The notes under the pieces are model-generated. The model was not told the origin of the DNA. It was given only the letters and a program-made list of their open reading frames with translations, and did no database searches. Position numbers and translations under genes: made by a program. Shown piece after piece: positions 32,030-42,063 of a stretch of 64,000 nucleotides of DNA; the first letter of the stretch is position 1; each line of letters begins with the position of its first letter. Source of the stretch: Leguminivora glycinivorella. Taxonomy: Eukaryota; Arthropoda; Insecta; Lepidoptera; Tortricidae. The stretch covers positions 6,379,001 through 6,443,000 of the forward strand of contig NC_062983.1 of assembly GCF_023078275.1 (NCBI RefSeq), in the 5' to 3' direction.

Positions 32030-32047
32030 CCACGTTGGGCGCCACAT
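32030..32047 (-). promoter_or_regulatory. Second tRNA-Lys primer-binding-site-like sequence (minus strand)
   Basis: The reverse complement TGGCGCCCAACGTGGGAC differs by one base from that at 30131. Upstream on the minus strand, 32048-32270 has an LTR-like composition (GTAATGACGTCATAG, GCATAAATCGG). The frame 31993-32184 runs straight through the site and is not accepted as a gene. Confidence 0.5.
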
Positions 32048-32357
32048 TTAAAATAACTTTGTTCATGTTGGTATTTGATGTCAACGGCAAAATAAGGAAA
32101 AAGAGTGCTTTCGCTAGGATGTAGTTCGTGTTCCTTTTCCGCTTCGTCGTATGGCTTACTCCACAAGATTTCACCAGAAGGCATAAACGGTTTTACTTTG
32201 TAGTCGAACCTACACTATGACGTCATTACTCAAGACATACCGATTTATGCAGCTTGACACTGTGGGCCGATAAAGACAGACTGCAACCAAGTACAACTTG
32301 TGGGAACTGCGAGCCAAGAGAACTTCAGAGTTGCCGTTATACCGGCACCTTGGTATA

Positions 32358-32404
32358 GTTGAAAATGAAAATGAAAAATGAAAATGAAAATGAAATATTT
32401 ATTT
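32358..32404 (-). repeat. LINE 3' microsatellite tail
   Basis: GAAAATGAAAATGAAA-type repeat on the plus strand, i.e. CATTTT units terminating the minus-strand LINE. Confidence 0.75.
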
Positions 32405-32966
32405 TTTTCAAGTAGGCATATTACAATGCGCATATGAACGTCAAATAAAGCTACGCCGGCTCTAACCCTACGCCTCAGCCTCGAGAAGATTTCAGTCCCC
32501 CTCAGTTGGGAGGGGGTATCCACTATGGGACCGGCAAGAAACTCGGCGGGCAACTTCTTTTCAAAACATTACATCTTATAATTAACATGCATTAAATAAC
32601 AACATACAATTTAACATGCAAAAGTATTCATCAAAGAATATGAACAGACTAGGTACTCTATGGAAATCAATTTCAATAAATTATATTATTGCTTAATAAT
32701 ACGTCGTTCTTCTTCAGAGAAAACATATCAAATTGTCATAGAAGAAAAAGATAATATGAATCTCAATATCATTAAATATGTAATTTACCTACACAACATA
32801 AAATATAAAATATTTGATGTGCTTTCTTATCTGAACTGTGTCCTCTATACATAATACAATTATTTTAATTGCTATTCGTTTTTTGTAGTTTCTGGTTCGG
32901 GCCATGCATGTTTGTCTGTCAAATAGTCCTCGACTCTGTAATAAGCCTTTAACATCAATGATTTTT

Positions 32967-35033
32967 TTAAGTAGTTCTTAAGAGCTGGGAGGGTAATCTC
33001 AAAGCAGTGTCAGGTAACTTATTATAAAAATGAATGCATTGCCCAACAAATGACTTCTGTACTTTACGGACACGAAACTTCTTTATGGCAAGCTTATTTT
33101 TGTTTCTAGTGTTATAATTATGGATATCAGAATTCTTAGTGAAACAGTCTAAATTCTTAACAACATAAATTATACTATCATAAATGTATTGGGAAGCTAC
33201 AGTTAAGATATTAATTTCTTTGAAGAGTTCTCTTACTGATTCACGTGTTCCTAAGTTGTAAATAGAACGAATGGCTCTCTTTTGTAATACAAAGATAGTC
33301 TGTATGTCAGCTGCTTTGCCCCAAACCAGAATACCGTATGACATTACACTGTGAAAATAACTATGATACACTAGGCGAGCTGTCTCAACATTAGTCAGTT
33401 GCCTGATTCTCCTAACGGCGTATGCGGCTGAACTTAATTTGCTTGCTAGTTTCTTTATATGAGGACTCCATTGTAGATTTTTGTCCAATGTTAAACCAAG
33501 AAACAGTGTTGTATCTACCATCTCTAAGCATTCATCATTCAAAAGTATTTTTGTATCGATTGGTTTAACATTCGGCAGAGAAAATCGAATACATTTGGTT
33601 TTCTTAGAATTAAGAAGTAAATTGTTGACAGTAAACCACTGCAGTACATCAGCTAACGTGCTATTAATTACATTGTAATCCGTAGATTTTCGGTCAACAT
33701 TAAAAAGCAGTGATGTATCATCAGCAAAAAGTACTATTTCACAAAAGTTTTTCACTATACATGGCAAATCATTTATATAAACCAAAAACAGGAATGGACC
33801 TAAAATTGAGCCTTGTGGCACTCCTAATTGGACTACAGTCCCGCTAGAGCGAGTTTTGTTAACAACTACTGTTTGTGTTCTATTGCTAAGGTAAGAAGAC
33901 ATAAAGTTTAGGGCATTTATAGACAAACCATAGTGTTCTAATTTCAAAATGAGCGTTCCATGATCCACACAATCAAAGGCTTTTGAAAGATCACAAAATA
34001 TGCCAATTGCATCACAAGAATTTTCCCAAAAATTATATATATGTTTAATGAGTACCGAAGCAGCATCGGTCGTGGAACGGCCCCTTGTGAAACCGAACTG
34101 TTTGCTTGTAAGTAATCTATGTCTGTTGAAGTGTCCCAGTAGATCATTTAACATTAGCTTCTCAAAGACTTTACTTAGTACAGGAAGTATTGATATGGGA
34201 CGGAAATTGGTTATATCACTCGAATCACCCGATTTAAAAAGCGGTATGACTTTGCTACATTTCATAAGATCTGGAAAGGTGCCTTGTGAAATTGAAATAT
34301 TATATATTACGGCCAAGTAAGGTGCTATTATATCTATGACATGACTAATTACTTTAACTGATGTTCCCCATAAGTCTTCCGTTTTCTTTAAATTGAGTGA
34401 CTTGAATGTTTTAACAATATTTACAGAGTCTACTTGACTAAATTCAAATGAATTATTACATTTCTTAACATTAGCACAAAGTAATGAATGGGCTTGAGCC
34501 GCAGAAGAATGTAAACATTTTGTGGTGTTAACGGCTATATTTGAGAAATAATCTTCGAATGCCGAGGCAACATCGCTGTTCGACACTATTTGTTGATTAT
34601 CTGATACAATGTTGACTTGACAATCGCGTGATTTACATTTACCAGCTTCTTTATTTATAATACTCCAAGTTGTTTTCACTTTGTTGTCCGACACTTTCAA
34701 TTTAGAACTAATAAAGTTTTTCTTGGCAGTTAAACACACTTTCTTGAAGATTCTTGAGTAGTTTCTTACATAGTCCAGGAATTCTGAATTCTTGTTCAGC
34801 TCTCTCTCACCATAAAGTTCATAAAGTCTTTTTCTACTTTTGTGAATACCTACAGTAGCCCATTCACTAAACTTTGTTTTAACTTTTGACCCACTAATAG
34901 ATTTCACTTTGAAATTGTTATTAAATTGATTAAGAATTACATTGAAAACATCTTGATACAAATGATTACAGTCATAATGCGAAAATGGTATTATAGACAA
35001 ACTATGTAGAATTTCATTTTTGAATGATTCCAA
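32967..35033 (-). CDS. LINE ORF2 reverse transcriptase part
   Basis: The 688 residues counted from 35033 contain the RT motifs in order: F-R-P-I-S (277-281), Q-F-G-F (312-315), C-D-L-S-K-A-F-D-C-V-D-H (347-358) with the first catalytic Asp, Q-G-S-I-L-G-P (407-413), and F-A-D-D (436-439) with the catalytic pair. The thumb and C-terminus follow to about 688. It would copy the LINE RNA at the nicked target. The first codon is TTG and the frame is open upstream to at least 35159, where S-D-H of the endonuclease lies, so this is no true start: ORF2 continues from the endonuclease across one frameshift. No stop interrupts the RT itself, so the copy is fairly young. Confidence 0.9.
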   Translation of the reverse strand: MESFKNEILHSLSIIPFSHYDCNHLYQDVFNVILNQFNNNFKVKSISGSKVKTKFSEWATVGIHKSRKRLYELYGERELNKNSEFLDYVRNYSRIFKKVCLTAKKNFISSKLKVSDNKVKTTWSIINKEAGKCKSRDCQVNIVSDNQQIVSNSDVASAFEDYFSNIAVNTTKCLHSSAAQAHSLLCANVKKCNNSFEFSQVDSVNIVKTFKSLNLKKTEDLWGTSVKVISHVIDIIAPYLAVIYNISISQGTFPDLMKCSKVIPLFKSGDSSDITNFRPISILPVLSKVFEKLMLNDLLGHFNRHRLLTSKQFGFTRGRSTTDAASVLIKHIYNFWENSCDAIGIFCDLSKAFDCVDHGTLILKLEHYGLSINALNFMSSYLSNRTQTVVVNKTRSSGTVVQLGVPQGSILGPFLFLVYINDLPCIVKNFCEIVLFADDTSLLFNVDRKSTDYNVINSTLADVLQWFTVNNLLLNSKKTKCIRFSLPNVKPIDTKILLNDECLEMVDTTLFLGLTLDKNLQWSPHIKKLASKLSSAAYAVRRIRQLTNVETARLVYHSYFHSVMSYGILVWGKAADIQTIFVLQKRAIRSIYNLGTRESVRELFKEINILTVASQYIYDSIIYVVKNLDCFTKNSDIHNYNTRNKNKLAIKKFRVRKVQKSFVGQCIHFYNKLPDTALRLPSQLLRTT

Positions 35034-35149
35034 GCGAGATCCAGTAATGGGTCTATATGTTATTGTTTGTGGAGTATCATGAATAACGTTTAAGAAAGCT
35101 GCCCTTTGGCCGCTGTGATCGGAATGAAAACAGTTAAATAATTTCTTAT

Positions 35150-35722
35150 CTATACATTCACAGTTACAAAAATATTATCTAGGCATGTTGCACTAGTCAC
35201 ACCTACCCGGGTAGGTTCAAGAAATAAATTAAATAAATTAAATGATTTAAACAAACAGAACATTTTAACAGTATTACTAGATGACTCGAGCAAGTTAACA
35301 TTAAAATCTCCACATACAATAACATGTTTTTGGCCCTTGCATACTAAATTCAGAACATTTTCCATTGTAGATTCAAATATGCTGAAGTCAGCTGATGGTG
35401 GTCTATAAACACATACAATAATATATCTGTCTAATTCAACACATGAAATTTCTATAGTTCTTTCTATGGAATATTTTACAACATCTTTGCGCTCTTTACA
35501 CTTCATACAATTTTTAACAATAATAAGGGAGCCACCATGAGCAGCAGATTTTCTGGCAAAAAAACTAGCTAATTTAAAATTAACATAATCAAATATCAAC
35601 TGTTCTTGTTTCAACCAATGTTCAGTAATACACATAACTTCAACATTATTACTATCTAAAAATAATCCTACTTCTAATTCTTTGCTGGAAAAACCCTGAA
35701 TATTCTGGTGAACAACGTTCAT
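35150..35722 (-). CDS. LINE ORF2 AP-endonuclease part (frameshifted from RT)
   Basis: 190 residues from ATG at 35722. APE-type endonuclease motifs: H-Q-N-I-Q-G (5-10), T-E-H-W (33-36), G-G (63-64), Y-R-P-P-S (106-110), G-D-F-N (138-141), P-T-R-V (170-173) and D-182. This domain nicks genomic DNA for target-primed reverse transcription. The frame ends at about 35150 just after L-D-N-I-F, whereas the RT frame upstream of 35033 carries the expected final S-D-H, so a single indel near 35150-35165 separates them. Only about 30 bases lie between this ATG and the end of the ORF1 remnant. Confidence 0.85.
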   Translation of the reverse strand: MNVVHQNIQGFSSKELEVGLFLDSNNVEVMCITEHWLKQEQLIFDYVNFKLASFFARKSAAHGGSLIIVKNCMKCKERKDVVKYSIERTIEISCVELDRYIIVCVYRPPSADFSIFESTMENVLNLVCKGQKHVIVCGDFNVNLLESSSNTVKMFCLFKSFNLFNLFLEPTRVGVTSATCLDNIFVTVNV

Positions 35723-35751
35723 ATTCAGGTGTTTTTCCGCTGTCTTACAAT

Positions 35752-36237
35752 CTAGTTTAAATGAGGCATGGGGTCCTTGGCTTTGTCAGCTGACTGAGAC
35801 TTATATATAACACTATTACATCTATTTGGCTCAATATTGAAGGCCAATAACTCCACTAAATATACAAATAATTTCTTTGGCAAAAATACCTTCCGTGGAG
35901 CTAGCATGAAGCGCTCAATGAATTTATTTAAGTCAAAGAAATGGTACTTTTTATTAACAGCTATGGCATGGTACATTAAAGAATTATAGTAAGCTATCTT
36001 ACAATTATAGTCATATGATACATTTTCTGCATAAGGTAGTGCACATAATATAATTTTCCCCACACCAGATTTTTCAATAACATTTAGTGTGGACATTAAT
36101 TTATCTATGCTAAGCTTATCTACATTAAGACTATTTCCTAATAAAATTACTAATGTAGTACTGCTATCATAACATCCCTTTGAAATAAGGTCACATAAAT
36201 GAGACAAAGTAATGTTTTGATAACAGTAATTTGTCAC
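35752..36237 (-). pseudogene. LINE ORF1 remnant, SGNH/GDSL esterase-like C-terminal part
   Basis: 161 residues in one frame, starting at a GTG with TAA directly upstream. L-V-I-L-L-G-N-S (29-36) sits where SGNH hydrolases have the G-x-N-D block, and F-F-D-L-N-K-F then R-K-V-F-L-P-K-K-L sit where the D-x-x-H block would be, with the catalytic His not evident. In another frame just upstream, 36284-36292 encodes W-D-S within I-I-L-W-D-S-Q, matching the G-D-S nucleophile block. The two halves are out of frame and the domain is probably dead. Assignment is by motif reading and genomic position. Confidence 0.55.
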
Positions 36238-36320
36238 TTATGTCACTATGGAAATTATAACCCATCTTCAGGTTTTCACATTGGCTGTCCCACAATATTA
36301 TATGATGTACGCCATTTCAA

Positions 36321-37020
36321 CTCCGTCATCAACCGGCCTACCCAATCATGACGATCGAAACGGCTCGGTCGCGCCACTAAAAGGAGCGATAGGGTGAGCA
36401 TATTGAGTAAAAAGGAACCTACCTTAACATTAGATATTTTACTAGTAATCAATTTCAGTCAAGCCGTTGGGAATCGGCTTGTATGGACCAGCCGCTGCTG
36501 CTAGCTACTAAACGCTTAAGAAAAATAAGCGCTTGTGATGTTTCCTAAGTATCTTGTCCCGCTGTAGCCTATGACTTACATCACCTACTTTCGCCACAAC
36601 GCTGAAGGATTCGCTTCGCGCTTAAGCGTTCTAGTTTTACACCTTTATTAGTATTTCAACTATATCATCGGTTCCGCTATATTCTATGACTTACGCCACC
36701 TACTTTCGCCAGAACGCTCAAGGCGTCGCTTTACGCGTACGCGCTCTTTACACTATGACTATGACGTAATTACTCACGTTTTATTGCCTTCCAGATAAGC
36801 ACGGTGTCTCTATCTAATACTTTATAGTTACGCTATAATAGAAACGGTCGTATAAGCGCAGCTTAGTATCGGTTATACGGCGTTTTGGTTGCGGGCAGCT
36901 GGTAATAATGGATAAACGATGTTGAGATGTAAAGGGGTTATTACCCACAGCACGTTTCAGGTCATTTTCTAAACTATACATGTGCTTTGTTATAATTAAT
37001 ATTAAAACATAGTTATTTAC
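36321..37020 (-). repeat. Region upstream of the LINE with two ~75-bp imperfect direct repeats
   Basis: CTATGACTTACATCACCTAC..TTTCGCCACAACGCT (about 36550-36625) recurs as CTATGACTTACGCCACCTAC..TTTCGCCAGAACGCT (about 36671-36745). It may be the 5' UTR/promoter of the LINE, or an unrelated repeat. Confidence 0.4.
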
Positions 37021-37021
37021 C

Positions 37022-37094
37022 GTTCCCCTACACGAGTTTAGACTTTGTGCTGGGAACGCGCCTCTTTCATATATTTGATCGCCAGTGTCTGAGG
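37022..37094 (+). repeat. Composite repeat, block P, 3' part only
   Basis: GAACGCGCCTCTTTCATATA..GATCGCCAGTGTCTGAG. A frame starts at 37047 inside it and continues to 37301 in unique sequence; no domain was recognised. Confidence 0.7.
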
Positions 37095-37494
37095 TTGTGT
37101 CATTACTGTAAACTAAGATTTGGCATTATTAGCCGAAAACTGTCTCGTCCCACACCCTCAGGTTTTGATTTCCAGCAGAACAATTTTCTAACCCTTAACG
37201 GAAAAATTGATAACGAAAATGAACTCAGAAAGAGTAGAATTAATAACCCCTGTAAGCTTACGGGTGACGCAGCTTCTCTGAATCTAATATGCGTATGTTG
37301 ATAAGAGGGCGGTGTAAAGACAAGATGATCAATAAGTCATTATAATTTACCCACGTATTCCAAGAATATTTTAGCAAGAAGTGTGTTTTTCATTTGTCTT
37401 TAGAACCTGTTTTCAATTGGAGTAATACTCAAACTCTCGCAACACGGCGCAATTAAAACTAAAATTCGTAACATATTATGTTACTCTAACTACG

Positions 37495-37743
37495 TGTCAT
37501 GATTTTGTAAATAATGTTTAATGAAATTACCTAAAATATAGTACTTTACTGACAGATTTCGAGGTAAATGGTAATTATCGTATGACAACATTATGAAAAA
37601 CGTGTTTGACGTGGAAGGGGAAAACGGAATCTAGAAGTAATGGTTGTGCCGGACAGCACTTTGGATCGAGACGGGCTGATGGACAGACGTAAATAGCACT
37701 AGTTGAGGCTGTTGATGAACCTGCCAGTAGGAGCTATAATATC
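37495..37743 (+). repeat. 249-bp direct repeat, left copy
   Basis: From TGTCATGATTTTGTAAATAA to GTAGGAGCTATAATATC. It differs from 39534-39782 at only two positions by eye. No TG..CA ends, primer-binding site or TSD support an LTR interpretation. Confidence 0.9.
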
Positions 37744-38429
37744 TCAGAAGTGTCTAGAGATCTTCACGCTCATAACCGTCGGTCTATAAAAACAAAGTGT
37801 TTCAATTCTTGTGTGATTTGTGATTACCTACATCTTGGTTTAGATTTTAACGTTCAAAGTGGTTCAATGGGATGTTTAGTATAGTTTAGTGGCATATATA
37901 GTCTTATAATAATGAAAACGTGTAACAAAAAGTATAATTCAAAAATATATTCTAAATCTATGGGTACCAATTGATATTTTTACACGTACCTACCCGTTTT
38001 TAACTAACCGTTTTTGACTGAGTGACGGTTATTTTTAGTGTTATTTTATTTGTTTCGATTGTTTGTAATAATGTTTTACCTAGAATACCAACTCGTATTT
38101 TAAAATATTTGAGGGTAGCTAACTAACAGTGGACTTTTTTAGTAATGATAGCATTTTAATCATAACCGTTACTGTCCCCTCGTCTAGTTCTAATTTCCAT
38201 CCATTTTATTTTTTTTAAATACGTGCCTAGTATATTTGCTGTGCCAAACATTCCAACCATTGCGATAATCCCCATGCAATTAAAATCAACAACAACTCGT
38301 TTAATGTTTCGGGAATACATGGGTGGTGGTGATCGATTGTTATTAGGGATTTACACACAAAAAAATGTACACTGAAAAGTTTTGGTCGGCATGGTATATA
38401 ACCGTCACCGTCACGTACCAAAGACAGAA
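37744..38429. other. Spacer between the 249-bp repeat and the minisatellite
   Basis: AT-rich, with no recognised element or ORF. Confidence 0.45.
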
Positions 38430-38883
38430 GTGTCTTTTGTGTGACGCAGTGGCGTCTTATATGTGACACGGAGGTGTCTTCTGGTTGACGCGGTGGCGTC
38501 TTTATATGTGACACGGAGGTGTCTTTTGTGTGACGCAGTGGTGTCTTATATGTGACACGGAGGTGTCTTTTGTGTGACGCGGTGGCGTCTTATATGTGAC
38601 ACGGAGGTGTCTTTTGTGTGACGCGGTGGCGTCTTATATGTTACACGGAGGTGTCTTTTGTGTGACGCGGTGGCGTCTTATATGTGAGACGGAGGTGTCT
38701 TTTGAGTGACGCAGTGGCGTCTTATATGTGACACGGAGGTGTCTTTTATGTGACGCAGTGGCGTATTGTATGTGACACAGAGGTGTCCTTTGTGTGACGC
38801 AGAGGCGTCTTGTATGTGATACGGTGATGTCTTTTGTATGACGCAATGACCGTTTTATGTGTGACATTTTGTCTTTTGCGTGA
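38430..38883 (+). repeat. Minisatellite, 44-bp unit made of two 22-bp half-units
   Basis: About ten units alternate GTGTCTTTTGTGTGACGCAG-TG and GCGTCTTATATGTGACACGG-AG. The half-units share 16 of 22 bases, so an ancestral 22-mer was dimerised before amplification. The right end decays (ATGTC.., GACATTTTGTCTTTTGCG). Minus-strand frames (38227-38514, 38634-38906) repeat H-T-K-D-T-like residues only because of the array. Confidence 0.9.
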
Positions 38884-39009
38884 GGTAAACCGTCTTTAAG
38901 AATCAATATGTCATTATTTCATTAACAAGGCAAGAAGTATAATTTCCTGACTTTTCGTGGATACACGTGTGAAGTTAATGTTTTTTTTTGATAGTTTTGT
39001 GAAAGTACA

Positions 39010-39262
39010 ACGTGTTTTTATTGATTTCCGTTAACTTTAAGGGAAGATTCTTTAGGTAAAGTAGAATCAAGTTTTCTAAGAAACTAGTGTCGTAACTCTG
39101 TTATCGAGTTATTCAAAGAAATAATTTATTGACTTAATAAGTGTTGTACGGCCTAAAGGTACTTCTTAGGATTAATTTGTTATGACGTAACGTCAGTTGC
39201 TTGACACTAACTTGAATGGTACCTATTCCTAAGGGTCTCTCACACTGGTTAATTAATTTTAT
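39010..39262. repeat. Diverged dispersed repeat shared with 3396-3650
   Basis: TTCCGTTAACTTTAAGGGAA, TCTAAGAAACTAGTG, GGGTCTCTCACACTGG. Ends not defined. Confidence 0.55.
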
Positions 39263-39533
39263 TATGAAATTACGAAAATCATAAAAAGAAATCTTTTTCT
39301 CCAATTTCACAAAAGTGACATGCCGAGTCGGATACTTAAACAAAAACTTAACCTCCCGAATGTCATGATTGTTTAGTATAAATAAATGTGTTCAATGTTT
39401 ATGTGAAAAATCTGTAATACTTGATTAATTGATGCCTCATAATTATATTCAAGTCTTTCAGTTTATTCTAGAACTGGTGATTTTGGTTGTGTGGGGCGTG
39501 CGCCAGGCGACTGCACGCTGTCGGATGGCCGAA

Positions 39534-39782
39534 TGTCATGATTTTGTAAATAATGTTTAATGAAATTACCTAAAATATAGTACTTTACTGACAGATTTCG
39601 AGGTAAATGGTAATTATCGTATGACAACATTATGAAAAACGTGTTTGACGTGGAAGGGGAAAACGGAATCTAGAAGTAATGCTTGTGCCGGACGGCACTT
39701 TGGATCGAGACGGGCTGATGGACAGACGTAAATAGCACTAGTTGAGGCTGTTGATGAACCTGCCAGTAGGAGCTATAATATC
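39534..39782 (+). repeat. 249-bp direct repeat, right copy
   Basis: See 37495-37743. The two differing sites are within GTAATGCTTGTGCCGGACGG. Confidence 0.9.
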
Positions 39783-39789
39783 CGATATG

Positions 39790-40310
39790 GATAAGATATG
39801 TAAATTTAATGAAACTGACTAATGAGTGACGTCTTTGGATTAAAAGACATTACCGTGTATATGTATTAATATCTATAACATATCACAAAGTCCAAATCGG
39901 GCCATAAAAGTGACCCAAAAAAACTCAAATCAATCTTCCCCTCATTTGCAGTACCTACCTACCAAAGAATATAGCTTCAAACGAAAAAATTACGCAACAT
40001 AAAATTTCCAGTAGATTAGAAGCTAAAGAGATGGCTTATTAGGCATGCGTAGGATCACGGCGAAGTAAAAACGCGTGATACAAAAATAGCAAGAAGTCAC
40101 CCTTCGTGCGGGTGGGTGGTCGCTCACGCCTCACGCACCGTGTCGGCGATGCTTAGACATAGTAGCTTGTAACATACACAGGTCAGTAATCTAGTAATAC
40201 CTTCATGTTGTGGAGAACATTGCAATATCAAAATAAAACCGTTTAATCAGCAAGTAGGCCACAAGGGCTCTTTTACATGTCAATATAACTATACACATTC
40301 ACTTTAAAAC
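39790..40310. other. No recognised feature
   Basis: AT-rich with a GC-richer part at 40095-40150 (GTGCGGGTGGGTGGTCGCTC). Confidence 0.4.
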
Positions 40311-40315
40311 TCCCG

Positions 40316-40590
40316 TGAGACTCAAATATATTTAAAAATATTTTAAGCGAGCTACTCACGTGTTAAGTCGATATAACGCTCGACACGTTTCACTGCATTT
40401 CCGAGGAGCTTTTTCAGGGGGCCGATTTTTGAGTCTCACTGTCACTAAAATACCGGTTGAAAACGGTGAATTGCCTATTATTTTCAGTGACAATTTTCTG
40501 AATTAGAACGCCGTGAGACTCAAAAATCGGCCCCCAGGAGTAACGACCCCGCCCCGAATACGTGAGTAACCCGCTTAAAATATTTTTAAA
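40316..40590 (+). repeat. Palindromic repeat (AAATATTTTAAGCGGG family) with nested MITE
   Basis: AAATATTTTAAGCGAGCTAC at the left and GTAACCCGCTTAAAATATTT at the right are inverted arms. The interior is split by a MITE. An unsplit relative is 8591-8750. Confidence 0.7.
40418..40534. mobile_element. CAG-flanked MITE, copy 3 (117 bp)
   Basis: Same ends as 14837 and 25532, centre inverted relative to them. CAG at 40415-40417 and 40535-40537; the sister site near 8665 reads through without the insert. Confidence 0.9.
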
Positions 40591-40817
40591 TATTATACAC
40601 GTTTACATTACACGAAAACATTCAGATATAAATAATACAACAGACAATACCTGGATAATCTTAAGATTTATAATAATCTTCCAAAACCATCATCTTTATC
40701 ATAATTACAATGAAGAAATTGAATCGTTTGCTTCAGACCAGTATTACTGAGAGTTTTTGATACGGTACCCTATATCAAGAAGGTTATGAGAAATAGCAGT
40801 TCGTTGTGTAAATTAGC

Positions 40818-41360
40818 CATTTTTAGGGTTCCGTAGTCAACTAGGAACCCTTATAGTTTCGCCATGTATGTCTGTTCGTCCGTCCGTCCGTCCGTCCGTC
40901 CGTCCGCGGATAATCTCAGTAACCGTTAGCACTAGAAAGCTGAAATTTGGTATCAATATGTATATCAATCACGCCGACAAAGTGGAAAAAAATGTTTTGT
41001 TAGGGTACCCCCCCTACATGTAAAATGGGGACTGATTTTTTTTTCATTCTAACCCCAACGTGTGATATATTGTTGGATAGGTATTTAAAAATGAATAAGG
41101 GTTTATTGAAATCGTTTTTTGATAATATTAATATTTTCGGAAATAATCGCTGCTAAAGGAAAAAAAGTGCGTCCCCCTCCCCTCTAACTTTTGAACCATA
41201 TGTTTAAAAACTATAAAAAAAATCACAAAAGTAGAACTTTATAAACACTTTCTAGGAAAATTATTTTGAACTTGATAGGTTCAGTAGTTTTCGAGAAAAA
41301 TACGGAAAACTACGGAACCCTACACTGAGCGTGGCCCGACACGCTCTTGGCCGATTTTTT
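40818..41360 (-). repeat. GGGTTCCGTAG repeat, full copy with TCCG microsatellite
   Basis: AGGGTTCCGTAGTCAACTAG, CATGTATGTCTGTTCG and a run of TCCG at about 40879-40906, then to GAGCGTGGCCCGACACGCTC. Same family as 2553 and 48861. Confidence 0.8.
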
Positions 41361-41813
41361 TAAGTCGTTTTAATGTCGTACTACCGTTGACATCTATACA
41401 TTTCAAAAGTAAAAAAAAGTCTGAAAGGAATTAATGTTCATGTTCCCGTAGCTAACGTGTCGATAAACATCATATACCACCTTTGCAGTCGCCAAGACAC
41501 AATACACAAATCTTTGTTTTACAAAAATAAATGTTATATAATAAAACTGAATAATATCAAGATATTCCTTACATTCAACGCAAAACTGCGCACTTGTAAA
41601 TTAAAGACAATGCAAGAACCAATTAACACTCGTATAAAGTGCATACTAAACGGCCAACTGCACTGCTAGAGAGAGACAGATGCAGGGTTACGGGCCTTGG
41701 TGTGAGAGAGAAAGAGGTAGTGCAATATACTTGGAGTGAGCTCTAGGGAGATAGTCTTTTTGAGGACACTCTTGTGTGTTGAGGCTAAGTATGGAGAGGA
41801 ATTTCGATGTAAC
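41361..41813. other. No recognised feature
   Basis: AT-rich to 41660, then purine-rich (GAGAGAGACAGATGC). Host sequence of the following LINE insertion. Confidence 0.4.
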
Positions 41814-41826
41814 ACATTCTCAACCA

Positions 41827-42050
41827 TTTGATATTTGCCAGTCGCTTTTCGGTGAAGGAAAGCATCGTGAGGAAACCGGACTAATTCCAATAAGGCCTAG
41901 TTACCCTTCGGGTTGGAAGGTCAGATGGCAGTCGCTTTCGTAAAACTAGAGCCTATGCCAAATCTTGGGATAAGTTGTCAAAGCGGATCCCAGGCTCCCA
42001 TGAGCCGTAGCAAATGCCGGGATAACGCAAGGAAGATGATGAGGATGATG
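41827..42050 (+). mobile_element. 5'-truncated RTE-type LINE with perfect 13-bp TSD
   Basis: CTTTTCGGTGAAGGAAAGCA, GGAAACCGGACTAATTCC, CGGGTTGGAAGGTCAGATGG, CCATGAGCCGTAGCAAATGC, ending in a GATGATGAGGATGATG tail. ACATTCTCAACCA is repeated exactly on both sides (41814-41826 and 42051-42063), proving insertion by target-primed reverse transcription. Confidence 0.85.
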
Positions 42051-42063
42051 ACATTCTCAACCA

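Larger units (their letters stand above)
32358..36320 (-). mobile_element. CR1-group non-LTR retrotransposon (LINE), decayed
   Basis: Order on the minus strand: ORF1 remnant with SGNH-esterase-like motifs (about 36320-35752), ORF2 endonuclease (35722-35150), ORF2 reverse transcriptase (about 35160-32967), a 3' UTR with GCATTGTAATATGCCTACTT, and a CATTTT-type microsatellite tail (32358-32404). Esterase-bearing ORF1s are known in CR1-group LINEs. ORF2 shows a single frameshift. The true 5' end is uncertain (perhaps to ~36.9 kb) and no TSD was found. Confidence 0.85.

Noticed and set aside
38430..38883. CRISPR-like array
   Set aside because: The 22/44-bp units are contiguous without unique spacers, and the window is eukaryotic.
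38227..38906. Minus-strand frames encoding a repetitive His/Thr/Lys protein
   Set aside because: They are read-throughs of the minisatellite; the 44-bp unit is not a multiple of three and frames drift.
37495..39782. LTR retrotransposon with 249-bp LTRs
   Set aside because: No TG..CA ends, primer-binding site, polypurine tract, TSD or gag/pol in the 1.8-kb interior.
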